Positions 1 to 7,406 of a stretch of 64,000 bases of DNA are shown here, piece after piece. Location of the stretch: positions 62,001 to 126,000 of the forward strand of contig NZ_NPJA01000002.1 in NCBI RefSeq assembly GCF_002251295.1. Direction: 5' to 3'. The position numbers and the translations under genes were made by a program. Each line of letters opens with the position of its first letter. Position 1 is the stretch's first letter. The DNA is from Prevotella sp. P5-50. Its GTDB lineage: Bacteria > Bacteroidota > Bacteroidia > Bacteroidales > Bacteroidaceae. The notes beneath the pieces were generated by a model, which was given only the letters and a program-made list of their open reading frames with translations, did not search any database and was not told the origin of the DNA.

Positions 1-567
1 GACTCAACCATCGGCTACGATACTACGATGAATACCATCATGGAGTGTGTCGATCGCATTCGCGATACTGCTAACTCCCACGAACGCATCTTCTTCATCG
101 AAGTCATGGGTCGTGACGCTGGTTTCCTTGCTCAAAACTCAGCCATTGCCTGTGGTGCAGAGGCAGCCATCATTCCTGAGGAATCTACCGATGTCGATCA
201 GCTCGCACGTTTCATGGAGCGCGGCATCCGAAAGTCTAAGAAATCATGTATCGTCATCGTTTCCGAGAGTCCCAAATGCGGTGCGCTCTACTATGCAGAC
301 CGTGTGAAGAAGGAATTCCCTGAGTTTGACGTGAGAGTATCTATTCTGGGACATTTGCAGCGAGGTGGAAGTCCCTCCGCCCACGACCGCATCCTGGCCT
401 CCCGTACTGGCGTAGGAGCCATCAAGGCACTGATGCAGGGCCAGCGCAATGTGATGATTGGCGTGCGCAATAACGAAGTGGTCTTTGTGCCATTCAGCGA
501 AGCCATCCGCAGCGACAAACCATTAAACAAAGGACTGATCAAGGTGCTTGATGAACTGAGCATCTGA
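1..567 (+). CDS. pfkA: 6-phosphofructokinase, C-terminal part (5' end outside window)
   Basis: The frame is open from base 1 and the first residues read [14 protein letters not shown], the conserved centre of bacterial phosphofructokinases, so this is a 3' fragment rather than a gene starting at the Met at base 28. Further family motifs are [13 protein letters not shown] and [13 protein letters not shown] (substrate-binding His/Arg region). The enzyme phosphorylates fructose-6-phosphate in glycolysis in the cytoplasm. Whether it uses ATP or pyrophosphate cannot be settled because the N-terminal glycine-rich loop is missing. It heads the operon that runs to the Maf gene. Confidence 0.93.
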   Translation, partial: DSTIGYDTTMNTIMECVDRIRDTANSHERIFFIEVMGRDAGFLAQNSAIACGAEAAIIPEESTDVDQLARFMERGIRKSKKSCIVIVSESPKCGALYYADRVKKEFPEFDVRVSILGHLQRGGSPSAHDRILASRTGVGAIKALMQGQRNVMIGVRNNEVVFVPFSEAIRSDKPLNKGLIKVLDELSI

Positions 568-619
568 TCTGGACGGACCTTGTTGACAATCCCATCATAA
601 TAAGTTATAAACACAGCAT

Positions 620-1144
620 ATGGAATTTAAGGATTTAGTACAGATGCGTCGTTCCCACCGTAAGTTTACCGAACAGGAAATCGACGGAGACGATGTAAAG
701 ACAATATTGCGTGCCGGACTGATGTCACCCACCTCCAAGGGTCAGCGCTCCTGGCAGTTTGTCGTGGTTGACGACAAGACCGACCTGGAAAAACTTTCCG
801 ACGCCAAAGATTTGGGCGGACAGTTTCTGAAGGGTGCTGCATTAGCCATTGTTGTGCTGGGTGATCCCCTGCAGAACGACTGTTGGGTGGAAGACGGTTC
901 TATTGCTGCCATTTCCATGCAGTATCAGGCAGAGGCCCTCGGACTTGGTTCATGCTGGGTGCAGATGAGAGGCAGAGGACTTTCCGACGGTACAAGTGCC
1001 GATACGGTTATCCAGGGTGTGCTCGACATTCCCGAAAACCTTCATTGCCTCTGCATCTTGGCAGTCGGTCATAAAGCAGACGAACGCAAGCCTCAGAATG
1101 AAGACCGGCTGAAGTGGGAGAACGTACACCTCAACAAGTTCTGA
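620..1144 (+). CDS. Nitroreductase family protein
   Basis: A 174-residue protein of the FMN-dependent nitroreductase fold. The N-terminal MRRSHRKF motif is the FMN-phosphate binding arginine cluster, and the segment around GLGSCWVQMRG (about residues 112-122) matches the family's second flavin contact. Such enzymes reduce nitro groups, quinones or enones with NAD(P)H in the cytoplasm; the substrate here is unknown. It lies 52 bp after pfkA, and its TGA overlaps the next ATG by one base, indicating translational coupling with the DUF2520 protein. Confidence 0.88.
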   Translation: MEFKDLVQMRRSHRKFTEQEIDGDDVKTILRAGLMSPTSKGQRSWQFVVVDDKTDLEKLSDAKDLGGQFLKGAALAIVVLGDPLQNDCWVEDGSIAAISMQYQAEALGLGSCWVQMRGRGLSDGTSADTVIQGVLDIPENLHCLCILAVGHKADERKPQNEDRLKWENVHLNKF

Positions 1145-1917
1145 TGCAGATCGTATTGATTGGCGCAGGACGCCTCGCCACCAATCTTGCCGTTGCCCTC
1201 CATCAAGTGGGCCATGACATCGTGGCAGTATATAGTCGTACCATGCAGTCTGCCCAGGAACTGGCGCAGCGTGTTGGTGCGTGTCCTACCGACAGGATAG
1301 ACAAACTGCCTGTTAGGGCAGACGCCTTTATCCTTTCGGTTTCCGACAATGCCCTTGAAGACATAGCCCGACAAGTGGTGAAGGGTAGGGAAGAACAAAT
1401 CTTCTTTCATACCGCAGGATCCATGTCTATTGACGTGTTGGCACATGCCCGCCATTACGGAGTGTTCTATCCCATGCAGTCGTTTTCCAAGGAGCGGTTG
1501 GTCGATTTCTCAGTCATTCCCTTGTTTGTAGAGGGAAGCGATGATCAGACCTTGCAGACCGCTTTAGCCTTGGCAGACAGCATTAAGGCAAAAGCCTATC
1601 CGTTGTCCAGCGCCGACCGCCAATACCTGCATGTTGCAGCCGTCTTTGCCTGCAATTTCGCCAACCATTGTTATGCGTTGTCGGCAGAGGTGTTGCAACG
1701 TCACGGCATAGACTTCCGTGTCATGTTGCCGTTGATCGACGAGACAGCACGAAAAGTCCATCAGCTCACTCCTGTTGAAGCACAGACAGGTCCTGCCGTT
1801 CGCAACGACATGAATGTGGTCACCCACCATCTCGATCTGTTGTCCTCTACACCGTGGTTGGCAACTATCTATGAAGAGTTTTCCAAAGACATACAACGCA
1901 CAGCATTGACAAAATGA
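1144..1917 (+). CDS. Rossmann-fold DUF2520 protein (NADP-binding, F420-like)
   Basis: The protein is 257 residues long if started at 1144, where the ATG shares a base with the upstream stop and is followed at once by [16 protein letters not shown], a GxGxxA dinucleotide-binding loop. An ATG 30 bases upstream is in frame but would put ten residues before this motif, so it was not used. The N-terminal half is a Rossmann domain and the C-terminal half, with [17 protein letters not shown], is the helical DUF2520 domain. The family resembles pyrroline-5-carboxylate or ketopantoate reductases, but its substrate is not established. It overlaps the KdsC-like gene by 4 bp. Confidence 0.85.
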   Translation: MQIVLIGAGRLATNLAVALHQVGHDIVAVYSRTMQSAQELAQRVGACPTDRIDKLPVRADAFILSVSDNALEDIARQVVKGREEQIFFHTAGSMSIDVLAHARHYGVFYPMQSFSKERLVDFSVIPLFVEGSDDQTLQTALALADSIKAKAYPLSSADRQYLHVAAVFACNFANHCYALSAEVLQRHGIDFRVMLPLIDETARKVHQLTPVEAQTGPAVRNDMNVVTHHLDLLSSTPWLATIYEEFSKDIQRTALTK

Positions 1918-2432
1918 TAAACTACGATTTACAAAAAATTCGAGCCGTAATCTTCGATTTGGACGGAGTCCTCTCTGCCGAAACCATCTCACTTGGTGCC
2001 GACGGAACCCCTTTGCGTACCGTCAATATCAAAGACGGTTATGCCATTCAACTGGCGGTGAAGATGGGACTCCGTGTGGCCATCATCTCAGGTTGTCTTA
2101 TCGAGTCAGTACGCAAACGCTACGAAGGCCTGGGAATGACAGACATCCATCTTGGAGCATCCGTTAAGATCAAGGTCTATCAGCAGTTCAAGGAGAAATA
2201 CGGACTGACCGACGAAGAGGTCATGTTCATGGGCGATGACATACCCGATCTCGAAGTGCTACGCTTGGCAGGCTGTCCTGTATGTCCGCACGACGCCTGT
2301 CCCGAAGTCAAGGCAGCCAGTCTTTATGTCAGCGACTACGATGGAGGCTACGGCTGCGGTCGCGACGTATTGGAGCAAGTATTGAAAGCACAAGGCAAAT
2401 GGCTGAAGGATGAAAAAGCCTTCGGGTGGTAA
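1914..2432 (+). CDS. KdsC-like HAD phosphatase
   Basis: A 172-residue class C0 HAD hydrolase. It has the nucleophile motif FDLDGVLS (Asp15 and Asp17), a Ser in IISG, the conserved Lys in KIKV and the metal-binding GDDIPD. This is the whole length of a KdsC-type 3-deoxy-D-manno-octulosonate 8-phosphate phosphatase, which makes free KDO for lipopolysaccharide. Bacteroidetes KdsC usually reads DVDGVLT, so the exact substrate is inferred. The ATG lies in the stop codon of the DUF2520 gene (ATGA), so the two are co-translated. Confidence 0.85.
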   Translation: MINYDLQKIRAVIFDLDGVLSAETISLGADGTPLRTVNIKDGYAIQLAVKMGLRVAIISGCLIESVRKRYEGLGMTDIHLGASVKIKVYQQFKEKYGLTDEEVMFMGDDIPDLEVLRLAGCPVCPHDACPEVKAASLYVSDYDGGYGCGRDVLEQVLKAQGKWLKDEKAFGW

Positions 2433-2504
2433 TTCCCTCAGTTGCGCATGTGGGGAAGTTAAGGGAAGTTAGGGAAGTAAGAGAGAAGTTAAGGGACACG
2501 ACAA
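2433..2504 (+). repeat. Purine-rich GGGAAGTTA direct repeats before maf
   Basis: The 72-bp gap before the Maf gene carries four imperfect copies of gGGAAGTTAaGG. No promoter motif is visible, so the repeats are probably transcribed as part of the pfkA-maf message. A role is not evident. Confidence 0.4.
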
Positions 2505-3083
2505 ATGATGTTAAACAGCAAATACAAGATAATCCTTGCAAGCAATTCTCCTCGTCGTCGCGAATTACTTGCAGGCATTGATGTGGATTTTGAGGTAAGG
2601 GTAATACCCGACATCGACGAGAGTTATCCACCATCGCTTCCCGTAGATCAGGTGGCAGGATTTATCTCGCAGAAGAAAGCAGACGCCTATTTGCCGACCC
2701 TGCATGATGACGAACTTGTCATTACAGCCGATACCGTGGTTATTGTAGGACAGGAAGTGCTCGGCAAACCAGCCGATGAGGAAGAGGCCCGCACCATGTT
2801 GCACAAGCTGAGTGGTAAAACCCATCAAGTGACAACCGGAGTGTGTCTGGTTACCCGTCATCATCGCGAATCGTTTTCTGTCACTACTGATGTCACTTTC
2901 AAGACATTGTCAGACGACGAGATTGATTATTACATCCGCACATATCGTCCTTTCGACAAGGCTGGCGCCTATGGCATTCAAGAGTGGATCGGATATGTTG
3001 GCGTGACTTCCCTTCATGGCAGTTACTTCAATGTGATGGGATTACCGGTGCAACGCATCTATGAGGCGCTTAATAAATGTTAA
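2505..3083 (+). CDS. maf: Maf family nucleotide pyrophosphatase
   Basis: A 192-residue Maf/YhdE-type enzyme of the usual family length. It shows ASNSPRRRELL near the N-terminus (phosphate-binding loop), ADTVV with the metal-ligand Asp at about residue 74, and the conserved DKAGAYGIQ segment at about 150. Maf proteins hydrolyse dTTP, UTP or modified nucleotides to monophosphates and influence septum formation. It is the last gene of the operon and is followed by a separate promoter and a strong terminator. Confidence 0.93.
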   Translation: MMLNSKYKIILASNSPRRRELLAGIDVDFEVRVIPDIDESYPPSLPVDQVAGFISQKKADAYLPTLHDDELVITADTVVIVGQEVLGKPADEEEARTMLHKLSGKTHQVTTGVCLVTRHHRESFSVTTDVTFKTLSDDEIDYYIRTYRPFDKAGAYGIQEWIGYVGVTSLHGSYFNVMGLPVQRIYEALNKC

Positions 3084-3152
3084 TAGCACACTTATAATAT
3101 GCATAAATGGTTAAAAAACGTGCTTAAAATGCATTTTGGTGTTGATAGAGTG

Positions 3153-3182
3153 TTGCTATTCTGAAATTAAATTGTACCTTTG
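3153..3182 (+). promoter_or_regulatory. Bacteroidetes-type promoter downstream of maf
   Basis: TTG at 3153-3155, a 19-nt spacer and TACCTTTG at 3175-3182 match the Bacteroidetes primary-sigma consensus exactly. No coding sequence follows on this strand; a terminator lies about 50 nt further on. Confidence 0.7.
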
Positions 3183-3188
3183 TATCAC

Positions 3189-3263
3189 GCAACTAGTAAT
3201 TTTAATCTATATTTATCATTTTCCTCGGGGGAAGCAATCTGTGAAGACGCTTCCCTTTTTCTT
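3189..3263 (+). ncRNA. Candidate small RNA of about 75 nt between a promoter and a terminator
   Basis: A transcript starting about 7 nt after the TACCTTTG box would end at the hairpin GGGAAGC (3229-3235) / GCTTCCC (3249-3255), which is followed by TTTTTCTTT. No open reading frame fits, and the next gene is on the other strand. It could be a small regulatory RNA. The same hairpin could also simply end the pfkA-maf message, with the promoter being fortuitous. Confidence 0.4.
3229..3263 (+). terminator. Rho-independent terminator
   Basis: A 7-bp GC-containing stem GGGAAGC/GCTTCCC with a 13-nt loop is followed directly by a T-rich run. It is correctly placed to end the pfkA-maf operon as well as the candidate small RNA. 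Confidence 0.75.
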
Positions 3264-3284
3264 TATATCACATAGAAACTACAG

Positions 3285-3455
3285 AAATTTTTAATGTCAC
3301 ACGGACGACACGGAATCACGTAACAAGCAACAACGGGCTGAAAGCCCAATGGTTTTCCTAGCCCAGGGCAACGCCCTGAGGATATCATGGCATATTATCA
3401 ACTACGTCCTGTAAGGACAAAAGTGAAAACACGGGGGCAAGTCCCCTTGTTTCAT
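3285..3455. repeat. Cluster of short triloop hairpins (REP-like)
   Basis: Four small palindromes follow each other: GGGCT-GAA-AGCCC, AGGGC-AAC-GCCCT, GTCCT-GTA-AGGAC and GGGG-CAAGT-CCCC style. They are preceded by a CACACGGACGACACGG phrase that recurs elsewhere in the window. Similar mini-hairpins occur at 5.58-5.73, 9.58-9.83 and 9.99-10.16 kb. The arrangement resembles repetitive extragenic palindromes of the kind moved by REP-associated transposases; that link is inference. Confidence 0.5.
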
Positions 3456-3471
3456 GTTTGTTTTCAATAAA

Positions 3472-4563
3472 TTAGCTTATTATACTCCAGAACTCTTCTG
3501 GCAGAGATATATTCTCCACATTCTTAGCTGCTATGAATAGTGGAGCGATGTCTTCTGGTTCAAAGCCAGCAATGCCGCAACCTATAGGAGTCACGAGAAA
3601 GTGCATTTCAGGATGCTGAGAAGCGAATGCCAGAAACTCATCCACATAAGGTTTGATAGTCTCTACGCCACCTTGCATGGTAGGAATGGCATACGACTGT
3701 CCCTGAATACCGACACCGTTACCCATGACAGCACCGAAGTTCGTGTGAGCCATACGTGCTGCACCACCTGCGTGAATACCTTGAAGGTTTGAACCGAAAA
3801 CAAATATCTCGTTTGATTTGAGGGAAGATATAAAAGAAGGAGTAATACGCTTGTTGTCCATATATGATTGATTTTTTGCCATAATAGAATGTCCGAGCTC
3901 CTCGTACATGCGAGCATAACAAGATGTGCCGCGTGGAGTCTCCTTGTCCATTCTTTTACACAATTCCACAGTGCCTGTGTAAAGACCGGATCCATAGTTT
4001 TCTATAACGAAAGGAGTCACCACCTCTTCCATCATTTTCTTGTATCGTTGATTAACGGCTGCTGGAGTCATTCCCAGTTGCGCAGCCACCTCTTTCTGTT
4101 TGAAACCGACACGGAAGATCATGAATGCAATGTCATGCATGATACGGTCATGGTAGTGAGCTGCAACAGCCTCTGCCACATAAGAGAGCATTCCCTCTTC
4201 CTTATCGGTAGAGCGAACATATTCCAGTACCACGTCAGCAGCTTCCTCAGCCTTGTGTTCAAATTCCTTGTTGTATGCTTTCAGCGCATCGAGTACTACA
4301 AAGTGAAAACCTTTGGCCATCCAAGTGGAGAGTTTCATCTCCTTTGGCTTATCCAATAGAGGCTTGAACTTGAATTTCAGCAGATGGATGTAATACTCAT
4401 GTGCCAGTGAGTAGAAGTCCAGTCCCGTCTTGTTGCGGAGTTGGTATTTATAATCATATATGTTATATGCGCGACGGCAGTAACCATAGAAGTATTCTTT
4501 GGTTATAGCAGGATCGAACGAGCGGAATCCGTCAATGATGTATTTATCAGCATGTTCCATCAT
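3472..4563 (-). CDS. Sigma-70-like protein fused to a C-terminal macro-like domain
   Basis: The 363-residue protein has two parts. Residues 45-100 look like sigma region 2 (DFYSLAHEYYIHLLK ... LSTWMAKGFHFVVLDALKAY), and residues 150-185 like a region-4 helix-turn-helix (GFKQKEVAAQLGMTPAAVNQRYK). Residues 252-363 contain VFGSNLQGIHAGGAA, GQSYAIPT and VTPIGCGIAGF, a pattern seen in phage-associated A1S_2505-type, macro-domain-like proteins that may bind ADP-ribose or a related nucleotide. A fused transcription factor with a nucleotide sensor would be the simplest reading, but this is inference. It is divergent from the VWA gene, and a TATCTTTG box lies 23 bp upstream of its start. Confidence 0.65.
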   Translation of the reverse strand: MMEHADKYIIDGFRSFDPAITKEYFYGYCRRAYNIYDYKYQLRNKTGLDFYSLAHEYYIHLLKFKFKPLLDKPKEMKLSTWMAKGFHFVVLDALKAYNKEFEHKAEEAADVVLEYVRSTDKEEGMLSYVAEAVAAHYHDRIMHDIAFMIFRVGFKQKEVAAQLGMTPAAVNQRYKKMMEEVVTPFVIENYGSGLYTGTVELCKRMDKETPRGTSCYARMYEELGHSIMAKNQSYMDNKRITPSFISSLKSNEIFVFGSNLQGIHAGGAARMAHTNFGAVMGNGVGIQGQSYAIPTMQGGVETIKPYVDEFLAFASQHPEMHFLVTPIGCGIAGFEPEDIAPLFIAAKNVENISLPEEFWSIIS

Positions 4564-4585
4564 ATTGAACTTTTGTAGTTAACTG

Positions 4586-4593
4586 CAAAGATA
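4586..4593 (-). promoter_or_regulatory. -7 box for the sigma-macro gene
   Basis: TATCTTTG on the minus strand, about 23 bp before the ATG. A TTG at the expected distance is not present, so the promoter is only half-matched. Confidence 0.45.
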
Positions 4594-4667
4594 ATCTTTT
4601 TCAATCAAAAAAATCGAGTTTTTACAGTTTTCTGCTTAATTTTTTTCACCAGATTCTCTTCTTAATG

Positions 4668-4684
4668 TATAAAGACGTCTTATA
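4668..4684. promoter_or_regulatory. Palindrome AAGACGTCTT in the divergent intergenic region
   Basis: A perfect 10-bp palindrome at 4672-4681, extended by imperfect TATA-type flanks, lies about 37 bp before the VWA start. The VWA gene lacks a TAnnTTTG box, so this may be an operator or part of a promoter for an alternative sigma factor such as the neighbouring protein. This is inference only. Confidence 0.35.
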
Positions 4685-4717
4685 AATCAATGTTTAATCA
4701 TCTAAATTCCAACAATT

Positions 4718-5368
4718 ATGACAACAGAAAGCAAAACCACCAAGAGAGTATATAACCTTGTTATCATCGATGAATCAGGCAGTATGAATATCATCCGCAG
4801 ACAAGCACTTGCAGGTATCAACGAGACCATCACCACCTGTCAGAAGATGCAGAAAGCCCACAAAGACCTGGAGCAGCGAATCACCCTCATCACCTTTGAC
4901 AGCGATCATTTCAAGCTCCACTATGACAATATCAATGCAGCAGAAGCATGTCCATTGACTCTGAAGGACTACAAGCCATGTGCAGCCACTCCACTTTACG
5001 ATGCTATCGGCAAGGGAATTGCCAAGATCAACGCACAGACAGAAGCCGATGACAATGTTCTTGTTACCATCATCACCGACGGCGAGGAAAACTGTTCAGA
5101 GGAGTACAATCTCAAGATGGTCAAGAACCTCATTGAGAAGCTGAAGAAGCAAGGCTGGACATTCACGCTCATTGGTACAGAAGACCTCGATGTGGAAGGC
5201 ATGGCAGGTTCCATGGCCATTGACAACCACCTTTCATTTACCGAAGATGCCGAGTCAACAGAAAGAATGTTCGCCCAGGAGCGCAGAAGCCGAGAGCGTT
5301 ATAATGAATGTCTATACTGCAAACGTGAAATGCCTATAGGCAGTTACTTTGACGAAGACAAAGCATAA
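4718..5368 (+). CDS. Von Willebrand factor A domain protein
   Basis: A 216-residue cytoplasmic-type protein without a signal peptide. The VWA fold is shown by the MIDAS metal motif DESGS (Asp18, Ser20, Ser22), ATPLYDAIG (third MIDAS loop, near residue 91) and ITDGEEN near residue 122. The C-terminal tail holds CLYCKREM, a CxxC pair that might bind zinc, and is strongly charged. VWA proteins often act as metal-dependent protein-binding modules. The gene is divergent from the sigma-macro fusion, 154 bp away, which suggests a two-gene functional unit. Confidence 0.8.
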   Translation: MTTESKTTKRVYNLVIIDESGSMNIIRRQALAGINETITTCQKMQKAHKDLEQRITLITFDSDHFKLHYDNINAAEACPLTLKDYKPCAATPLYDAIGKGIAKINAQTEADDNVLVTIITDGEENCSEEYNLKMVKNLIEKLKKQGWTFTLIGTEDLDVEGMAGSMAIDNHLSFTEDAESTERMFAQERRSRERYNECLYCKREMPIGSYFDEDKA

Positions 5369-5386
5369 TATACAAAAAGGGAGACA

Positions 5387-5416
5387 AGCGACACTGGTCA
5401 TACTTCCAGTGTCGCT
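5387..5416 (+). terminator. Perfect 11-bp hairpin after the VWA gene
   Basis: AGCGACACTGG and CCAGTGTCGCT form a perfect stem with an 8-nt loop 19 bp after the VWA stop. There is no T-run on the plus strand, whereas the minus-strand reading is followed by a T-rich stretch. It may protect or end the VWA message. Confidence 0.45.
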
Positions 5417-5967
5417 ACTATAACGGAGCAGAGAATCCCCCGAACCCCCACTTTTCATGTCACGTATGTCACGGGGTAGGTCGTTGTCATCCCCAAATAT
5501 CCGACGTTCCGTTATGACATTGACCTTTCTCTGTGTTTAGTTTATAGGTTAAAGTTTATAGTTAAAGATTATTATTTCTGGCCATAGGCCATATTTTATT
5601 AAAGATTTCCTCCAAAGATTTCTAGCCTTCAGGCTACCCCAAAAAAATCCACGGATCACACGGAGAACACGGAGAAAGATTTTCGTTAAAGATTATTCTA
5701 AAGATTTTCGTTAAGATTTCGAGCCTGTAAGGCGATCCATAACAAAGTCCTTCCCAGAAGCGAGGAACTCGAGCGCATTTTGGTTAGGGATTTTTGTTAA
5801 AGATTTTGTTTGCTGCCTCCCTGAATTACAGATTATTTCTTGCGAAGCACCCCCCCCCAAAAAAAAATCCATTTCCCAAAACTGTCAACTGTCAGACAGT
5901 AACGCAAAAAAATCATTTTTGGAAACTGTCAACTGTCAACTGTAACGCTTGTAACACAAAAAAAAAT
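5417..5967. repeat. Gene-free stretch filled with dispersed repeats
   Basis: No convincing coding sequence is present. The stretch holds the short palindromes GGCC-ATA-GGCC (5579), TAGCCTTCAGGCTA (5621) and GCCT-GTA-AGGC, and a CACGGATCACACGGAGAACA phrase. A block at about 5702-5842 recurs inverted with about 85% identity at 9703-9835 and partly at 10075-10160. Near 5880-5945 are tandem heptamers AACTGTC, the longer of which recurs directly at 9480-9518. Confidence 0.7.
5498..5535. repeat. Left arm of a perfect 38-bp inverted repeat
   Basis: These 38 bases are the exact reverse complement of 19935-19972. Together the arms bracket the 14.4 kb accessory region. They may be ends of an island, a possible inversion site, or two copies of a dispersed repeat. 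Confidence 0.8.
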
Positions 5968-5991
5968 GGTTCATCCGAAAAATGCGTAGTT
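5968..5991. mobile_element. Relic of an ISL3-type terminal repeat
   Basis: GGTTCATCCGaaaAaTGCGTAG matches the left end of the intact ISL3 element at 7944 (GGTTCATCCGACAAACGCGTAG) in 19 to 20 of 22 positions. No transposase accompanies it, so it is probably the remnant of a deleted copy. Confidence 0.5.
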
Positions 5992-6018
5992 ACGATGTAG
6001 GAAAAATGAAAAAAAAAG

Positions 6019-6105
6019 GGCTCTGTAGATTTTGTCCGTGGATAGCCCACACATAACTGTTAGCCATATATCATCGTGCAACGGTACAAGAAGAGCGGCA
6101 GAACA
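6019..6105. repeat. 87-bp direct repeat, copy A
   Basis: About 93% identical to 7320-7406 in the same orientation. The two copies flank the lipoprotein gene and the structured RNA gene. No coding sequence fits. Bases 6106-6346 beyond it show nothing recognisable apart from A/T-rich sequence. Confidence 0.8.
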
Positions 6106-6346
6106 TGTACACCTGTAATAAGCAAATTTAAACACACCTTTTTCGTAAAATTAAACCGCCGTATGCCGAACGGCACGTACTGTGGTGTGAGAGGAACGGA
6201 AACGAAAGTAGGTCAGAAAACTTTCGTTTCCCGACCTACTCGATTCAGAGTTTGCGAACTCCTATATGTATGTAGCGCCGTATACGAGACCAGTTCATAC
6301 GGTGCAATGAAAGGTGCTAGGGGAGAAATCCCATACATCGACTCTA

Positions 6347-6802
6347 TTATCGATTTGGTGTACCGTGCTGATCGTACTTAATGCCCTTTATATTAACACC
6401 CCATCCCCTAACCTTAGTTGAAGAAGTGCGGTATAGACCTAAGAACCAACTGTGCTTCTCTGTCTCAAACTCCGGTTCGAGAATAATATCCACATTTGCA
6501 TTCTCTTTGGCACGATAAAGAGCCTGAGCTTCACGCTTGTTCAATCCCTTGTAGCGGTTGGCGCTCTTCAAAGTCTTGTTGCCATTGCGCTCCAATTGAA
6601 TGAAACCAAACAAAGTGGAAGTGTTTACAGAAGCTTGCACTTTCTTCGCATTTACGTAATCAAGTTCAGCCTCAACATAAGTGTTAATGTTGTTGTTGCC
6701 AAGACTCATAATAGCAGCCTCTTTCTGATAAGATGCACAACTTGTAAAACTCGCAGTGAGTAGGCCTGCGCAAATGACCGTTAGAAATAAATTCTTTTTC
6801 AT
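6347..6802 (-). CDS. Small lipoprotein of unknown function
   Basis: A 151-residue protein with a lipoprotein signal: MKKNLFLTVICAGLLTASFTSC ends in a lipobox with the lipidated Cys at residue 22. The mature part contains a long polar region and a C-terminal GWGVNIKGIKY strand-like segment. It is probably anchored in the outer or inner membrane facing the periplasm. The gene has its own TAACTTTG box at 6842-6849, about 40 bp upstream, just after the terminator of the structured RNA on the same strand. I do not recognise a named family. Confidence 0.75.
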   Translation of the reverse strand: MKKNLFLTVICAGLLTASFTSCASYQKEAAIMSLGNNNINTYVEAELDYVNAKKVQASVNTSTLFGFIQLERNGNKTLKSANRYKGLNKREAQALYRAKENANVDIILEPEFETEKHSWFLGLYRTSSTKVRGWGVNIKGIKYDQHGTPNR

Positions 6803-6841
6803 ATATAATTGTCATTTCGCCTATTGACACCCCAGATTCGG

Positions 6842-6849
6842 CAAAGTTA
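6842..6849 (-). promoter_or_regulatory. -7 box for the lipoprotein gene
   Basis: TAACTTTG on the minus strand matches TAnnTTTG. It separates the lipoprotein transcript from the RNA gene upstream; a good TTG partner is not seen. Confidence 0.5.
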
Positions 6850-6879
6850 GTAATAAACTATCTTTATCTCATATATGCG

Positions 6880-7061
6880 AAAAAAGCGTAGGTGCCAGTT
6901 TCTGTCCATCCTGGATCAACGAACCATCGCATCACCTTCCCTACACAGGATAGACAACGCAGTTAGCCTACGCCAGTACCGTTGGTCACAAAGACAAATG
7001 TTAGAAAACGTCTTTCTCAGATATATGACCGACCCTTACCCACATGGGGTTAACGGTCGAT
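6880..7061 (-). ncRNA. Independently transcribed structured RNA of about 180 nt, family not recognised
   Basis: The minus strand has a full promoter (TTG, 20 nt, TAATTTTG) at 7066-7096 and a T6 run at 6880-6885. Three stems can be drawn. A 5' rod closes with CGACC/GGTCG (about 7028-7060). A middle stem pairs AAAGAC with GTCTTT (about 6990-7016). A long 3' rod closes with GCGUAGG/CCUACGC (6967-6973 with 6886-6892) and has an inner 10-bp helix, 6946-6955 with 6904-6913. One pair of the inner helix is a G-U in the minus-strand RNA but a C-A mismatch in the opposite strand, which supports this orientation. The final rod followed by T6 also serves as terminator. It is not obviously 6S RNA, SRP RNA or tmRNA. 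No reading frame is convincing. Confidence 0.65.
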
Positions 7062-7065
7062 GTTG

Positions 7066-7096
7066 CAAAATTAAGTCTTTTTTTAAATATTCGCAA
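7066..7096 (-). promoter_or_regulatory. Promoter of the structured RNA
   Basis: On the minus strand TTG (7094-7096), a 20-nt spacer and TAATTTTG (7066-7073) match the Bacteroidetes consensus exactly. The predicted start is near 7060. Confidence 0.75.
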
Positions 7097-7319
7097 ATAT
7101 TTAGATAATAAAAGTTTAATCCCTTAACATTATTAAACAAACGATGCCTTCAATCCTTATTCGTTATTCCACATATTCCACCTGTTCCGCAACTTCTACC
7201 ACCTCTTGCGGAAAGTTGGTTGTTCTAAGTTGAAATACTAAAGATTTTGAGATTCAGGGATTTGTTTGTAATTTTACATTCAGTTTTACATCTTAATCAT
7301 AAAGATTATGAGGTCAGTC

Positions 7320-7406
7320 GGCTCTGCAGATTTTGTCCGTGGATAGCCCACACATAACTGTTAGCCGAATATCATCGTGCAACGGTACAAGAAGAACGGT
7401 TGAACA
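7320..7406. repeat. 87-bp direct repeat, copy B
   Basis: Second copy of the element at 6019-6105, with about six differences. The sequence between 7110 and 7319 upstream of it holds nothing I recognise. Confidence 0.8.

Noticed and set aside
5880-5950. CRISPR-like repetition
   Set aside because: Heptamer tandems without spacers and no cas genes anywhere in the window.
5794-6381. Two short plus-strand frames (5794-6000 and 6076-6381)
   Set aside because: They run through A-rich repeats and the 87-bp repeat, have no family resemblance, and differ between repeat copies.
6880-7061. TPP riboswitch resemblance (CTGAGA, GCGTAGG, GTAGGGAAG)
   Set aside because: The motifs are not in the order or pairing context of a TPP riboswitch, and no thiamin gene follows.
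6875-7108. A 77-codon plus-strand frame
   Set aside because: It is antisense to the structured RNA gene, whose promoter, pairing and terminator explain the sequence better.
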